A stretch of 64,000 nucleotides of DNA from JANPCX01 sp966211815 (GCA_966211815.1 CBIHOD010000004.1:1-64000), one strand, 5' to 3'; shown: positions 17,135-25,063, numbered from the stretch's first letter. Numbers and translations are program-made. Notes: generated by a model from the letters alone, not told the origin.

Positions 17135-18535
17135 GTGTCTGAATTGAACGCACAAACACAAACCTCCGTTCACCCTGAGCCCGTCGAAGGGCAAGCTCGC
17201 GCCGCCGGCGCCACGTCCACCCAGGGCTTCGACAGGCTCAGCCCTAACGGTGTGGTTGGCTCGAACGGTGTGGTCGCCGACCACCGCGCCCTGCGCTTCC
17301 TCACCGCCGGCTCCGTCGACGACGGCAAGAGCACGCTGATCGGCCGCCTGCTGTACGACGCGCAGGCCATCCTGGCCGACCAGCTGGACGTGCTGGCCAA
17401 GCGCGCCGCCGGCGAGGCCATCGACCTCTCGCTGCTGACCGACGGCCTGGAGGCCGAGCGCGAGCAGGGCATCACCATCGACGTGGCCTACCGCTACTTC
17501 GCCACCAAGTCGCGCAAATTCATCATCGCCGACGCGCCGGGCCATGAGCAGTACACCCGCAACATGGTCACCGCCGCCGCCGGCAGCGATGCCGCGGTGG
17601 TGCTGGTCGACATCACCAAGCTCGACACCTCCAAGCCCGTGGTGCTGCTGCCGCAGACGCGCCGCCACGCGCTGCTGGCCCACCTGCTGCGCGTGCCGAG
17701 CATCGTGTTCGCGGTCAACAAGCTCGACGCGGTGGATAACCCGGGCCACGCCTTCGCCACCGTCAAAACGGCGCTCGAAGACTTCGCCGGCCAGGCCGGC
17801 ATCGCGGTCGCCGGCATCATCCCGGTCTCGGCGCTGCGCGGCGACAACGTCACCCAACCGCTGGACGCCGACTGGTACGACGGCCCCTCGCTGCTGCAGC
17901 TGCTGGAAAGCCTGCCGGCGCTGCAAGAGCGCAAGGACGGCGACCTGCTGATCCCGGTGCAATACGTCAGCCGCGAAGGCGAAGGCACCGGCAACCAGCC
18001 GCGCACCTTGTACGGCCGCGTGGCCCACGGCCGCGTGAAGGCCGGCGACGCGGTGCAGCTCTTCCCGAGCGGCCAGACCGCGGTGGTGGCCGAGGTGCGG
18101 CGGGCCGCCGAGGTGGTGGACGTGGTCGAGGCCGGCCAGTCCGCCGGCGTGGTGCTCGACCGCCAGCTCGACGTGTCGCGCGGCGACTGGATCAGCACGC
18201 CCCAGACCATCCGCGAGGCCCAGCGCTTCACGGCCACGATGGCTTGGCTGGACGTCGAACCCGCCGTCGTCGGCCGCAAATACTGGGTTCGCCACGGCAA
18301 CCGCTGGGTTCAGGCGCGCATCGCCGCCATCGACAGCCGGCTGGACATCCACAACCTGCAGTCCGCCGAAGCCCACGAGCTGGCGGTGAACGACATCGGC
18401 CACGTCACGATCGAAACCCAGCAGCCGCTGCCGGTGGAGGCGTACGCCGACAACCGCGTGGGCGGCTCCCTGATCATCGTCGACCCCGCCAGCAACCGAA
18501 CCAGCGGCGCGCTGCTGGTGAAGGCGGCCGCCTGA
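17135..18535 (+). CDS. cysN: Sulfate adenylyltransferase subunit 1 (GTPase CysN)
   Basis: A 466-residue GTPase subunit that drives APS formation by CysD. G motifs: TAGSVDDGKST (P-loop), DAPGHEQY (G3), NKLDAVD (G4); the rest is the EF-Tu-like beta-barrel region. It has no fused CysC kinase domain. The frame begins at the GTG at 17135, but residues 11-39 are encoded by a palindromic repeat (PEPVEG...FDRLSPNG), so the N-terminus is about 30 residues longer than usual before DHRALRFLTAG. The next in-frame starts would remove part of this tail, so the true start is uncertain. Confidence 0.93.
   Translation: MSELNAQTQTSVHPEPVEGQARAAGATSTQGFDRLSPNGVVGSNGVVADHRALRFLTAGSVDDGKSTLIGRLLYDAQAILADQLDVLAKRAAGEAIDLSLLTDGLEAEREQGITIDVAYRYFATKSRKFIIADAPGHEQYTRNMVTAAAGSDAAVVLVDITKLDTSKPVVLLPQTRRHALLAHLLRVPSIVFAVNKLDAVDNPGHAFATVKTALEDFAGQAGIAVAGIIPVSALRGDNVTQPLDADWYDGPSLLQLLESLPALQERKDGDLLIPVQYVSREGEGTGNQPRTLYGRVAHGRVKAGDAVQLFPSGQTAVVAEVRRAAEVVDVVEAGQSAGVVLDRQLDVSRGDWISTPQTIREAQRFTATMAWLDVEPAVVGRKYWVRHGNRWVQARIAAIDSRLDIHNLQSAEAHELAVNDIGHVTIETQQPLPVEAYADNRVGGSLIIVDPASNRTSGALLVKAAA
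17166..17250. repeat. Palindromic repeat inside the cysN coding sequence
   Basis: Left arm 17166-17192 (CCGTTCACCCTGAGCCCGTC and GAAGGGC), right arm 17224-17250 (GGGCTTCGACAGGCTCAGCC and CTAACGG). It has the same architecture as the copy at 17020-17103 but is translated in frame as part of the CysN N-terminus. Confidence 0.85.
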
Positions 18536-18563
18536 CCGCGGAAAACACCCCTGGAGGCTCGCC

Positions 18564-19364
18564 ATGGACAACCGCCCGCAGGCGCCCCGCACCGGCCACG
18601 TGGTCTTCATAGGCGCCGGCCCCGGCAGCGCCGACCTCATCACCTTGCGCGGCGCGCGCCGACTGGCCGAAGCCGACATGGTGCTGTTCGACGCGCTGAC
18701 CGACCCGGCGCTGCGCGAGTTCGCGCCCCAGGCCCGCTGGATCCACGTGGGCAAGCGCGGCTTCTGCGACAGCGTGGCCCAGACGAAGATCAACGCGCTG
18801 CTGGTCCAGCACGCGCTGGCCGGACACCGCGTGGTCAGGCTCAAGGGCGGCGACCCGAGCGTGTTCGGCCGCCTGGAAGAAGAACTGGCCGCGCTGGCGC
18901 AAGCCGGCATTTCCGCCGAAGTGGTGCCCGGCGTCACCGCGGCCATCGCCGCCGCGGCAGCCACCCAGCGGCCGCTGACGCGACGCGGCGACGGCCGCAG
19001 CGTGAGCCTGACCACCGCGATGACGCGCTCCGGTGAGCTGCAAGCCAGCCGCAGAGCCGACACCGAGGTGTTCTACATGGCAGGCAAGCAATTGCCCCAG
19101 CTCTCGCGCCAGCTGCTGCGGGCCGGCTGGCCGGCCTGCACGCCGGTGAGCGTGGTCTCGCGCGCCGGCTGGCCCGACCAGCTCCACAGCGACCACGACG
19201 TGGCCAGCCTGCCCCGCGCCAGCCTGCTGCACGCAGGCCGGCCCACCGTGGTCGCCGTGGGCGCGGGCGCCGCCCCCTTGGCGGCGAGCGCGCCGCCTGC
19301 CGGCGGCCAGGCCGCGGACCATCCGCCGAAACATCCCGCCCAGGGGAAAACCCCGGTCCCTTAA
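18564..19364 (+). CDS. cobA: Uroporphyrinogen-III C-methyltransferase (SUMT)
   Basis: A 266-residue SAM-dependent methyltransferase making precorrin-2 from uroporphyrinogen III, the entry to siroheme (and cobalamin). Family motifs: GAGPGSADLITLRG near the N-terminus, VRLKGGDPSVFGRLEEEL and VPGVTAAIAAAA. It lies 28 bases after cysN, so it is in the cys operon and fits as the source of siroheme for CysI. It lacks the CysG oxidase/chelatase domain; that activity must come from elsewhere. The C-terminal 25 residues are low-complexity Ala/Pro. Confidence 0.94.
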   Translation: MDNRPQAPRTGHVVFIGAGPGSADLITLRGARRLAEADMVLFDALTDPALREFAPQARWIHVGKRGFCDSVAQTKINALLVQHALAGHRVVRLKGGDPSVFGRLEEELAALAQAGISAEVVPGVTAAIAAAAATQRPLTRRGDGRSVSLTTAMTRSGELQASRRADTEVFYMAGKQLPQLSRQLLRAGWPACTPVSVVSRAGWPDQLHSDHDVASLPRASLLHAGRPTVVAVGAGAAPLAASAPPAGGQAADHPPKHPAQGKTPVP

Positions 19365-19460
19365 AATCGCTCGCTTCCCGCCGAGCACCGCCTGCGGCAT
19401 CCCCAGAGGGGGGCCGGCCAGCCCACCGCCAAATCCATCCCACCATCCGAGCCCCGAGCC

Positions 19461-19784
19461 ATGACCCACGTTGTCACCGAAGCCTGCATCCGCTGCAAAT
19501 ACACCGACTGCGTCGACGTGTGCCCAGTTGACTGCTTCCGCGAAGGCCCCAACTTCCTGGCCATCGACCCGGACGAATGCATCGACTGCGCGGTCTGCAT
19601 CCCCGAGTGCCCGGCCAACGCCATCCTGCCCGAGGAAGACGTGCCGAGCGACCAGCAGCACATGATCAAGCTCAACCTGGAGCTGTCCAAGAAATGGCCG
19701 AGCATCACCAAGCGCAAGCCGGCGCTGCCCGACGCCGACGATTGGAAGGACAAGACCGGCAAGCTGCCCGAGCTGGTCAAGTGA
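19461..19784 (+). CDS. fdxA: Seven-iron type ferredoxin FdxA
   Basis: A 107-residue ferredoxin with Cys motifs CIRCKYTDCVDVCPVDCF and CIDCAVCIPECP, the pattern of [3Fe-4S][4Fe-4S] ferredoxins (FdxA/Azotobacter FdI type), and the long C-terminal extension of that group. It is a soluble low-potential electron carrier. Its place between the sulfite reductase operon and a ferredoxin reductase-like gene suggests it can pass electrons to CysI (inference). Confidence 0.95.
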   Translation: MTHVVTEACIRCKYTDCVDVCPVDCFREGPNFLAIDPDECIDCAVCIPECPANAILPEEDVPSDQQHMIKLNLELSKKWPSITKRKPALPDADDWKDKTGKLPELVK

Positions 19785-19800
19785 ACCCGCGGTACCGCGC

Positions 19801-19820
19801 TGATTGATTGATTGATTGAT
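19801..19820. repeat. Tetranucleotide repeat (TGAT)5
   Basis: Five perfect copies of TGAT, 40 bases before the ATG of the ferredoxin reductase-like gene. Simple tetranucleotide runs can vary in copy number by slippage; five copies is short. Confidence 0.9.
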
Positions 19821-19859
19821 CCATCGATTGACCGACAGCCCCTCTTTTCCAAGCCTCCC

Positions 19860-20960
19860 ATGAAGCCGATGCCCGGCGCGACAACACCGCAGGGCGCCGC
19901 CGGCGGCGCGGTCGAGACCGACGCCCTCATCGTCGGCGCCGGCCCTGCGGGCCTTTTCCAGGCCTTCGAACTCGGCCTGCTGGACATCCGGGCCCACATC
20001 GTCGACGCGCTGCCCCACCCGGGCGGCCAATGCGTCGAGCTCTACGCCGACAAACCCATCTACGACATCCCGGGCGTGCCGGTGTGCAGCGGCCGGGAGC
20101 TGGTCGACAACCTGCTCAGGCAGGTTCAGCCTTTCAACCCCACCTTCCACCTGGGCCACCTCGTGTCCACCGTGCAGCGGCAGCCCGACGGGCGTTTCCT
20201 CGTGGAGACCGACCGCGGTGCCCGCCTCCTGGCCAAGACGCTGTTCATCGCCGGCGGCGCAGGCGCATTCCTGCCCCGCAGGCTCAGGGTGGAAGGGCTG
20301 GACGCCTTCCAAGGCACCCAGCTGTTCCACCGTGTGGACGACCCCGCCCTGTTCCAAGGCCGTGACCTCGTCATCGTCGGTGGCGACGATGCCGCGCTCG
20401 ACTGCGCCGTCCGCTTCGCCGCGGCAGGCGGCACGCACCGCGCGCGCAGCGTGCTGCTCGTCCACCGCCGCGACGTTTTCCAGGCCGGGCCGGGGCGCAT
20501 CGCCGAGGTGAAGGCGCTGTGCGACCGGCAAGAAATGCAGTTCATGGCCGGCCAGGTGACCGGCCTCGAGAAAGACGAGACCGGCCGGCTCGCCCAGGTG
20601 AAAGTCACGGGCAACGACGGCGTCACCCGGGCCGTGCCGCTGGACATGCTGCTGGTCTTGCTCGGCCTGAGCCCCAAACTCGGACCGATCGCCGAATGGG
20701 GGCTGGAACTCGAACGCAAGCAACTCGCCGTCGACACCGAGAAATTCCAGACCAGCGAACCCGGCATCTTCGCGGTGGGCGACGTCAACACCTACCCGGG
20801 CAAAAAGAAGCTCATCCTCTGCGGCTTCCACGAATGCACGCTGGCCGCCTTCGGCGCGGCGGCCATCGTTTTCCCGGACCAAACCATCCACCTGCAATAC
20901 ACCACCACCAGCCCCAAGCTGCACAAGGCGCTGGGCGTGGAGGTGCCGGACGTCGACTGA
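19860..20960 (+). CDS. Ferredoxin-NADP+ reductase, thioredoxin reductase-like type
   Basis: A 366-residue FAD/NAD(P)H flavoprotein. FAD-binding VGAGPAGLFQAFELG is near the N-terminus, then HPGGQCVELYADKPIYDIPG (partly quoted: ADKPIYDIPG), a second dinucleotide motif VIVGGDDAALDCAV and C-terminal GIFAVGDVNTYPG. It lacks the redox CxxC of thioredoxin reductases, which places it with the TrxR-like ferredoxin-NADP+ reductases. The ATG at 19860 is chosen; an in-frame TTG at 19812 would include the TGAT repeat. It likely recycles FdxA. Confidence 0.9.
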   Translation: MKPMPGATTPQGAAGGAVETDALIVGAGPAGLFQAFELGLLDIRAHIVDALPHPGGQCVELYADKPIYDIPGVPVCSGRELVDNLLRQVQPFNPTFHLGHLVSTVQRQPDGRFLVETDRGARLLAKTLFIAGGAGAFLPRRLRVEGLDAFQGTQLFHRVDDPALFQGRDLVIVGGDDAALDCAVRFAAAGGTHRARSVLLVHRRDVFQAGPGRIAEVKALCDRQEMQFMAGQVTGLEKDETGRLAQVKVTGNDGVTRAVPLDMLLVLLGLSPKLGPIAEWGLELERKQLAVDTEKFQTSEPGIFAVGDVNTYPGKKKLILCGFHECTLAAFGAAAIVFPDQTIHLQYTTTSPKLHKALGVEVPDVD

Positions 20961-21200
20961 CGGACCGGGAATCGGCGCTCGCCCGGGGACGGGCGTCTCC
21001 CAACCGCTGCAAGGCCGCCGATCGCGGGCCTTGTCGCTTGCCTCCGGCGGAATCGCCATGGGCATCCGGTTTGCCGACCAAGGACGGTTGGATCCGCACG
21101 GCTTTCGCCCCCGAACCGGACTGATTGCCGCAGGTCCCCGCCGCCGGCCTCCACGGACCGCGGAAGGCCCGCAAGCCCCACAGGAAACAAGGAGCCCACC

Positions 21201-21527
21201 ATGCCGCAGACCAGTTGGAGCGCCAAGCGCGAGCGCCAATACGCGCACATCAAGGACAGCCTGAGGGAAAAAGGCCGCCCCACGAAGGTGGCCGAGGAGA
21301 TCGCGGCCCGCGTGGTCAACAAGGAGCGCGCGCAGCACGGCGAGGCCAAGGAAGCCAGCCGCTCATCGGTGCAGGACATGTCGCCCGGCCGGCGCGGCGG
21401 GCAGCGTTCCCACCGCGGCCCCGGCGGCCGCACGGTGGCGCAGTTGCGCAACGAAGCCCGGCAGCGCGGCATCAAGGGGCGCTCGACGATGAACAAGGCG
21501 CAGCTGGAGAAAGCGCTGAAGCGTTGA
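21201..21527 (+). CDS. Small basic protein with Rho N-terminal-like domain
   Basis: 108 residues, rich in Arg/Lys. The N-terminal part (KRERQYAHIKDSLREKG...AEEIAARVVNKERA) and the C-terminal Rho_N/SAP-like part (GRTVAQLRNEARQRGIKGRS, then MNKAQLEKALKR) match a family often annotated as plasmid stabilisation or Rho-terminator-domain protein. Function unknown; nucleic-acid binding is plausible from the Rho_N fold. Good AAGGAG site at 21189-21194. It stands alone between intergenic regions of 240 and 527 bases. The 240-base gap upstream holds a GC-rich hairpin near 20980 and nothing else I can support. Confidence 0.8.
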   Translation: MPQTSWSAKRERQYAHIKDSLREKGRPTKVAEEIAARVVNKERAQHGEAKEASRSSVQDMSPGRRGGQRSHRGPGGRTVAQLRNEARQRGIKGRSTMNKAQLEKALKR

Positions 21528-21592
21528 CACCCAAGTCGATGCCCGGCGGTCGGGCAAGGCTCGATGGATGAAACGGCCCCTATCCGCCATCG

Positions 21593-21836
21593 CCCCCTCA
21601 CCCCAACCCTCTCCCCCGTGCCGGGGGCGAGGGAGTGGAAGTCCCCCACTCCCACTTTCGGGAAAAGGTCGGGCGAAAGGCTTCCCTCTTCCTTGAGGGC
21701 GATGGTCGGGAGAAAGGCTCCCTCTCCCGCTTGCGGGAGAAGGTCGGGCGAAAGCTCCGTTTCCCGCTGTGAGAGAAGGTCGGGTGAAAGCTCCCTCTCC
21801 CGCTTGCGGGAGAGGGTTGGGGTGAAGGTCGGGGCG
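21593..21836. repeat. Array of palindromic repeats (CTCTCCCGCTTGCGGGAGA type)
   Basis: Begins with CCCCTCACCCCAACCCTCTC and ends with GAGAGGGTTGGGGTGAAGG, the two outer ends being inverted. Inside are about four degenerate units of 36-38 bases starting at 21679, 21716, 21754 and 21790, each with a hairpin such as CTCTCCCGCTTGCGGGAGA followed by GGTCGGGNGAAA. The simplest form of the same element recurs at 63537-63622. The rest of the gene-free stretch 21528-22054 shows nothing I can name. Confidence 0.85.
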
Positions 21837-22054
21837 AACCGCCGGCGTCGGCTTGCGCCACGGAAACTCGTCCTGCACGCTTCGGCTGGCCGCCAAGGGC
21901 GCAACGGCTTGCACCATCCCGTTCGCATGAACCGTCGACAAACATCACGCGTGGACGCAAGGCTCCGGCTCGTCGAAGGGCCCTGGTTTGCAAGACACGA
22001 TTCCATTGCGGAACACCACACTAGACTCACGCACCACTCCGCCAAGCCCACGAC

Positions 22055-22624
22055 ATGACACAGCTTCTGATCGGCCTGATCCTCTTCTTCGGCATCCATT
22101 CCGTTTCGATCGCCGCACCGACCTGGCGCGACCGGCAGGTGGCCAGGCTCGGCGAATTGCCCTGGAAAGGCATTTACTCCCTGCTCGCCTTCGCCGGCCT
22201 GGGTTTGATCATCCACGGCTATGGCCAAGCCAGGCTGGCGCCGGTGCCGCTTTACAACCCGCCGATGGGCATGCGCCACGCCGCTTGGCTCTTGATGCTG
22301 CCGGTGTTCGTCCTGCTGCTGGCCGCCTACCTGCCCGGTCGGATCAAGAGCGCCGCCAAGCACCCGATGCTCGCGGCCACCAAGCTCTGGGCACTGGCCC
22401 ACTTGCTGGTCAACGGCAACCTCGCCGACGTGCTGCTGTTCGGCAGTTTCCTGGCCTGGGCGGTGGCCGACCGCGTCGCCCTCAAGCGACGCGCGCCGCG
22501 ACCCGTGCCGGGCGCCCCGGCGGGCCGCTTCAACGACGCGATCGCCATCGCCGGCGGCCTCGGCCTGTACGCCGCGTTCATGGGTGGGCTGCATCTTTGG
22601 TTGATCGGCGTGTCGCCGCGCTGA
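22055..22624 (+). CDS. NnrU family membrane protein
   Basis: 189 residues with about five or six hydrophobic helices, no signal peptide needed. Start MTQLLIGLILFFGIHSVSI and the conserved PTWRDRQVARLGELPWKGIYSLLAF region (quoted: RLGELPWKGIYSLLAF) and KHPMLAATKLWALAHLL match the NnrU family. NnrU was named from denitrification gene clusters in Rhodobacter; most members, like this one, occur away from such clusters, and the function is unknown. A 6-bp hairpin (22646-22661) follows the gene. Confidence 0.88.
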   Translation: MTQLLIGLILFFGIHSVSIAAPTWRDRQVARLGELPWKGIYSLLAFAGLGLIIHGYGQARLAPVPLYNPPMGMRHAAWLLMLPVFVLLLAAYLPGRIKSAAKHPMLAATKLWALAHLLVNGNLADVLLFGSFLAWAVADRVALKRRAPRPVPGAPAGRFNDAIAIAGGLGLYAAFMGGLHLWLIGVSPR

Positions 22625-22670
22625 ACGCGCGCGCAGGCTTCCAGGCCCCCGATCACGGGGGTCTTCCGCA

Positions 22671-22699
22671 TTGACATAACATGTCATAGCTTTTATTCT
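22671..22699 (+). promoter_or_regulatory. Promoter of the Psp/YqiK locus with overlapping palindrome
   Basis: TTGACA (22671-22676), 17-base spacer, TATTCT (22694-22699): a good sigma70 promoter 42 bases before the first gene. A perfect inverted repeat TGACAT-AAC-ATGTCA (22672-22686) covers the -35 element, a typical repressor position. No sigma54 (-24/-12) element is visible, unlike the PspF-dependent psp promoter of E. coli. Confidence 0.65.
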
Positions 22700-22741
22700 T
22701 TGGCGCAGCAGCCCAGAAACCGGGCTCGAATCCGAGGCGCC

Positions 22742-23158
22742 ATGAAGACACTGCTCGACCAATTGAAAGGCCTGGACCTGCTCGTCGGCGCCGCCATGGG
22801 TGGGGCGCCGGTCGACCTGCGGCCGATCCCGGGCGACGTGCCGGTCGTGCAGGTCAGCATCGAAGGCCGGCAGGAGCTGCCGATCTACCTCACCAGCTCC
22901 GAGTCGCAGATCCTGTGCCTTTGTTACCTGTGGTCGGACGACGAAGTGTTGCCCGAGCGCCGGGCCGAACTGCTGGAAACCCTGCTCGACCTCAACCCTT
23001 CGGTGCCGCTGTCGTCTTTCGGCCGCGTCGGCGGGCGGTTCGTGCTGTCGGGCGCGCTGGCGCGCGACGCCCGGGTCGAAGACATCGCCCACGACGTGGC
23101 GGTGCTCAGCGACAACGCGCTGGACGCGTTGGACGCGCTCTCCGAATTCCTGAAATGA
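22742..23158 (+). CDS. DUF2170 (YjfI-like) protein
   Basis: A 138-residue soluble protein of the DUF2170 family, known in E. coli as YjfI and regularly encoded next to a PspA homologue (YjfJ). Conserved parts: VPVVQVSIEGRQELPIYLT, the central LCLCYLWSDDEVLPE and the SSFGRVGGRFVLSGAL segment. Its fold has been compared with secretion chaperones; the role is thought to be in membrane-stress handling together with PspA, but no activity is established. First gene of a 12-kb rightward run; 39 bases before pspA. Confidence 0.88.
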   Translation: MKTLLDQLKGLDLLVGAAMGGAPVDLRPIPGDVPVVQVSIEGRQELPIYLTSSESQILCLCYLWSDDEVLPERRAELLETLLDLNPSVPLSSFGRVGGRFVLSGALARDARVEDIAHDVAVLSDNALDALDALSEFLK

Positions 23159-23197
23159 CCGCGCCTGGACCTTTCCCCGAACGAACCGGAGCCCGCC

Positions 23198-23929
23198 ATG
23201 TCCGTGATCAAGAAAGTGATGAACGTCCTGCGCGCGAGCGTCCGCGAAATCGGTGAAGGCGTGGTCGACGCCAACGCCACGCTCGCCTACGAGCAGGAGA
23301 TCCTGGATGCCAAGGAAAGCATCGCCCAAGCCAAGCGGGAGCTGGTGGGCGTGATGGCCGGCGAGATGCGGAGCGCCCGCCGGATCGAGAAGCTGCAGGC
23401 CGAGATCGACCGCTACGAAGGCCTGGCCGCGCAGGCGCTGGACAAGGCGCAGGAATCCTTGGCGGAGGAAACGGCCGCCCAGGTGGACCTGCTCGAGCAG
23501 GAGCTGCAGGCGCAGACGCGGGCCCACGCGGCCTGCGCGCTGCAGGTGGCGAAGTTGAAGGCCCTGGTGCAGTCGGCCGAGGCGCGCATCCGTGAGCATG
23601 AGCGGGAGATCGGCATCGCCAAGACCACCGAGAGCGTCCACCGCGCCACCCGCTCGATCGCGGAGAACATCGGCCAGGGCGGCTCCCGGCTCGTGGGCGC
23701 GCGCGAGTCGCTGGAACGCATCAAACGGCGCCACGAGGAACTCTCCGACCGCATGGCGGCCGAGGCCCGGCTCGATGAGGAGCTCGGCGAAGGCGCGCTG
23801 GACAAGAAACTGGCCGCCGCGGGCATCGGCGGGGACGACGAGGCGGCGCGGCGCCGGCGGGTGATGGACCGCATCCGCGCCCGCGGCGCCGGCGGCGCGC
23901 CAACGCCACCGCGGCGGGAAGGCGCATGA
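23198..23929 (+). CDS. PspA/IM30 family protein
   Basis: A 243-residue, almost wholly coiled-coil protein (residues about 25-190) of the PspA/Vipp1/YjfJ family, starting MSVIKKVMNVLRASVREIGE. Family members bind anionic membranes from the inside and assemble into rods that stabilise damaged bilayers (ESCRT-III-like). The extended Arg/Pro-rich C-terminal tail (after about 215) goes beyond typical PspA and its role is unknown. It overlaps the next gene by 4 bases (ATGA). No PspB/PspC/PspF genes are nearby. Confidence 0.92.
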   Translation: MSVIKKVMNVLRASVREIGEGVVDANATLAYEQEILDAKESIAQAKRELVGVMAGEMRSARRIEKLQAEIDRYEGLAAQALDKAQESLAEETAAQVDLLEQELQAQTRAHAACALQVAKLKALVQSAEARIREHEREIGIAKTTESVHRATRSIAENIGQGGSRLVGARESLERIKRRHEELSDRMAAEARLDEELGEGALDKKLAAAGIGGDDEAARRRRVMDRIRARGAGGAPTPPRREGA

Positions 23930-24261
23930 CACTGCAGCGCAAACCCGCCCGCTGGAGCGGCTCGGACGAGGCGTTGCGCGCCGTGCAGGTGGCGTTCGAC
24001 GTGGAGGAGGCGGTGATGGACGCGGTGCGCACGGCGGCTTTCGAAAACAACCTGTCCACCTCTGACCAGATCCGCCGGCTGCTGGCGCTGCCCACGGCCA
24101 GCCGGCCCAAGCGCCCCCGCCTGACGGTCTCGCTGACGGCGCAGGACTACGAAGAGCTGGCCGGGCGCTACGGGCTGCCGCCCGCCGACCGGCTCGCCAT
24201 CAAGGAACGCGTCACACAAGAGCTGATCCGCTTCGCACAAACCGGGAGCCCGCGCCGATAA
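23926..24261 (+). CDS. Small protein with two putative ribbon-helix-helix units
   Basis: 111 residues, no recognised family. It looks like two repeats of strand-helix-helix: VQVAFDV then EEAVMDAVRTAAFENN and STSDQIRRLLAL (about 20-53), and RLTVSLT then AQDYEELAGRYG and RLAIKERVTQELIRFA (about 66-105). That is the layout of MetJ/Arc (ribbon-helix-helix) DNA-binding proteins, which bind short palindromes. If so it could regulate the locus it sits in; a perfect palindrome overlaps the -35 of the locus promoter. This is inference from pattern only. Coupled to pspA by ATGA overlap. Confidence 0.6.
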   Translation: MTLQRKPARWSGSDEALRAVQVAFDVEEAVMDAVRTAAFENNLSTSDQIRRLLALPTASRPKRPRLTVSLTAQDYEELAGRYGLPPADRLAIKERVTQELIRFAQTGSPRR

Positions 24262-24337
24262 TCGTGGGACAAAAGACAAGGTGGCCCGGCGCAGAGCGCC
24301 GGAGCCGTTCGACACGAAGAAAGTTGGGAGACGAGGG

Positions 24338-24976
24338 ATGGACCGCTTCATCGACGCGGCGATCAGCTACCCCACGGCCGTTTTCTCGGCCTTGCTGCTG
24401 GTCTTGCTGGTTTACTGGCTGCTCGCCCTGGTCGGCTGGGTGGACTTCGAGTCCTCCGACATCGACCTGGAACTGGAACTGCAGGCCGACGGCGACCCCG
24501 GCGAGCTGTCGACGCTGGCGGGCTACGTGATGGCCTGCGGCCTGAACGGCGTGCCTTTCTCCATCGTCTGCAGCCTGCTGGTGCTGCTTTCCTGGACCCT
24601 GTCCTGCCTGGCCGGCCAGTGGGTCTTGTTCAGCGAACCCACCGGACTGATGCACTGGGTGGGCGGCACGGTGGTGCTGCTGCTCAGCCTGGCGGCGGCC
24701 GTCCCCGTCACCGCCCAGTTGATCCGCCCGATGCGCGGCTTGTTCGTCACCCACCAGGCCCAGGCCAACGCCAGCCTGGTCGGCCAGACCTGCACCGTGC
24801 TCAGCCAGCGGGTGGACGAGCGCTTCGGCCGCGCCGAGGTGGCCCAGCGCGGCGCCAACCTGCACATCCGCGTCTGGACGCCGGGGCCCGCCACGCTCGC
24901 CAAGGGCGACCAGGCTCAGATCCTCGAATATGACGAGGCCGCCGGGCGCTACCTCGTCAGGGCGCTGCCGCGCTGA
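24338..24976 (+). CDS. YqiJ-like inner-membrane OB-fold protein
   Basis: 212 residues with three or four transmembrane helices (about 12-36, 62-85, 98-128) and a C-terminal cytoplasmic OB-fold-like domain (about 143-208: NASLVGQTCTVLSQRV...ILEYDEAAGRYLVRAL). This matches E. coli YqiJ, the membrane partner encoded before the flotillin YqiK, and relates to NfeD-type OB domains found with stomatin/flotillin proteins. The ATG at 24338 has a GGGAG/GAGGG site and lies 76 bases after the previous gene. Confidence 0.88.
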   Translation: MDRFIDAAISYPTAVFSALLLVLLVYWLLALVGWVDFESSDIDLELELQADGDPGELSTLAGYVMACGLNGVPFSIVCSLLVLLSWTLSCLAGQWVLFSEPTGLMHWVGGTVVLLLSLAAAVPVTAQLIRPMRGLFVTHQAQANASLVGQTCTVLSQRVDERFGRAEVAQRGANLHIRVWTPGPATLAKGDQAQILEYDEAAGRYLVRALPR

Positions 24977-25063
24977 TGGCCGCCGCGCGACGCCACCGCC
25001 GCTTTCCTTCCTCCTCCCGCAACCTCTTCCGCCGCAAGCGCATCCACGCCACAAAGGGACACC

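Noticed and set aside
21593..21836. Possible CRISPR array because of 36-38 base periodicity
   Set aside because: Units are back-to-back degenerate hairpins without unique spacers, there are no cas genes, and the same element occurs singly at 63537-63622.
22671..22742. PspF/sigma54 promoter before the psp-like locus
   Set aside because: No GG-N10-GC -24/-12 element is present; a good sigma70 promoter is found instead.
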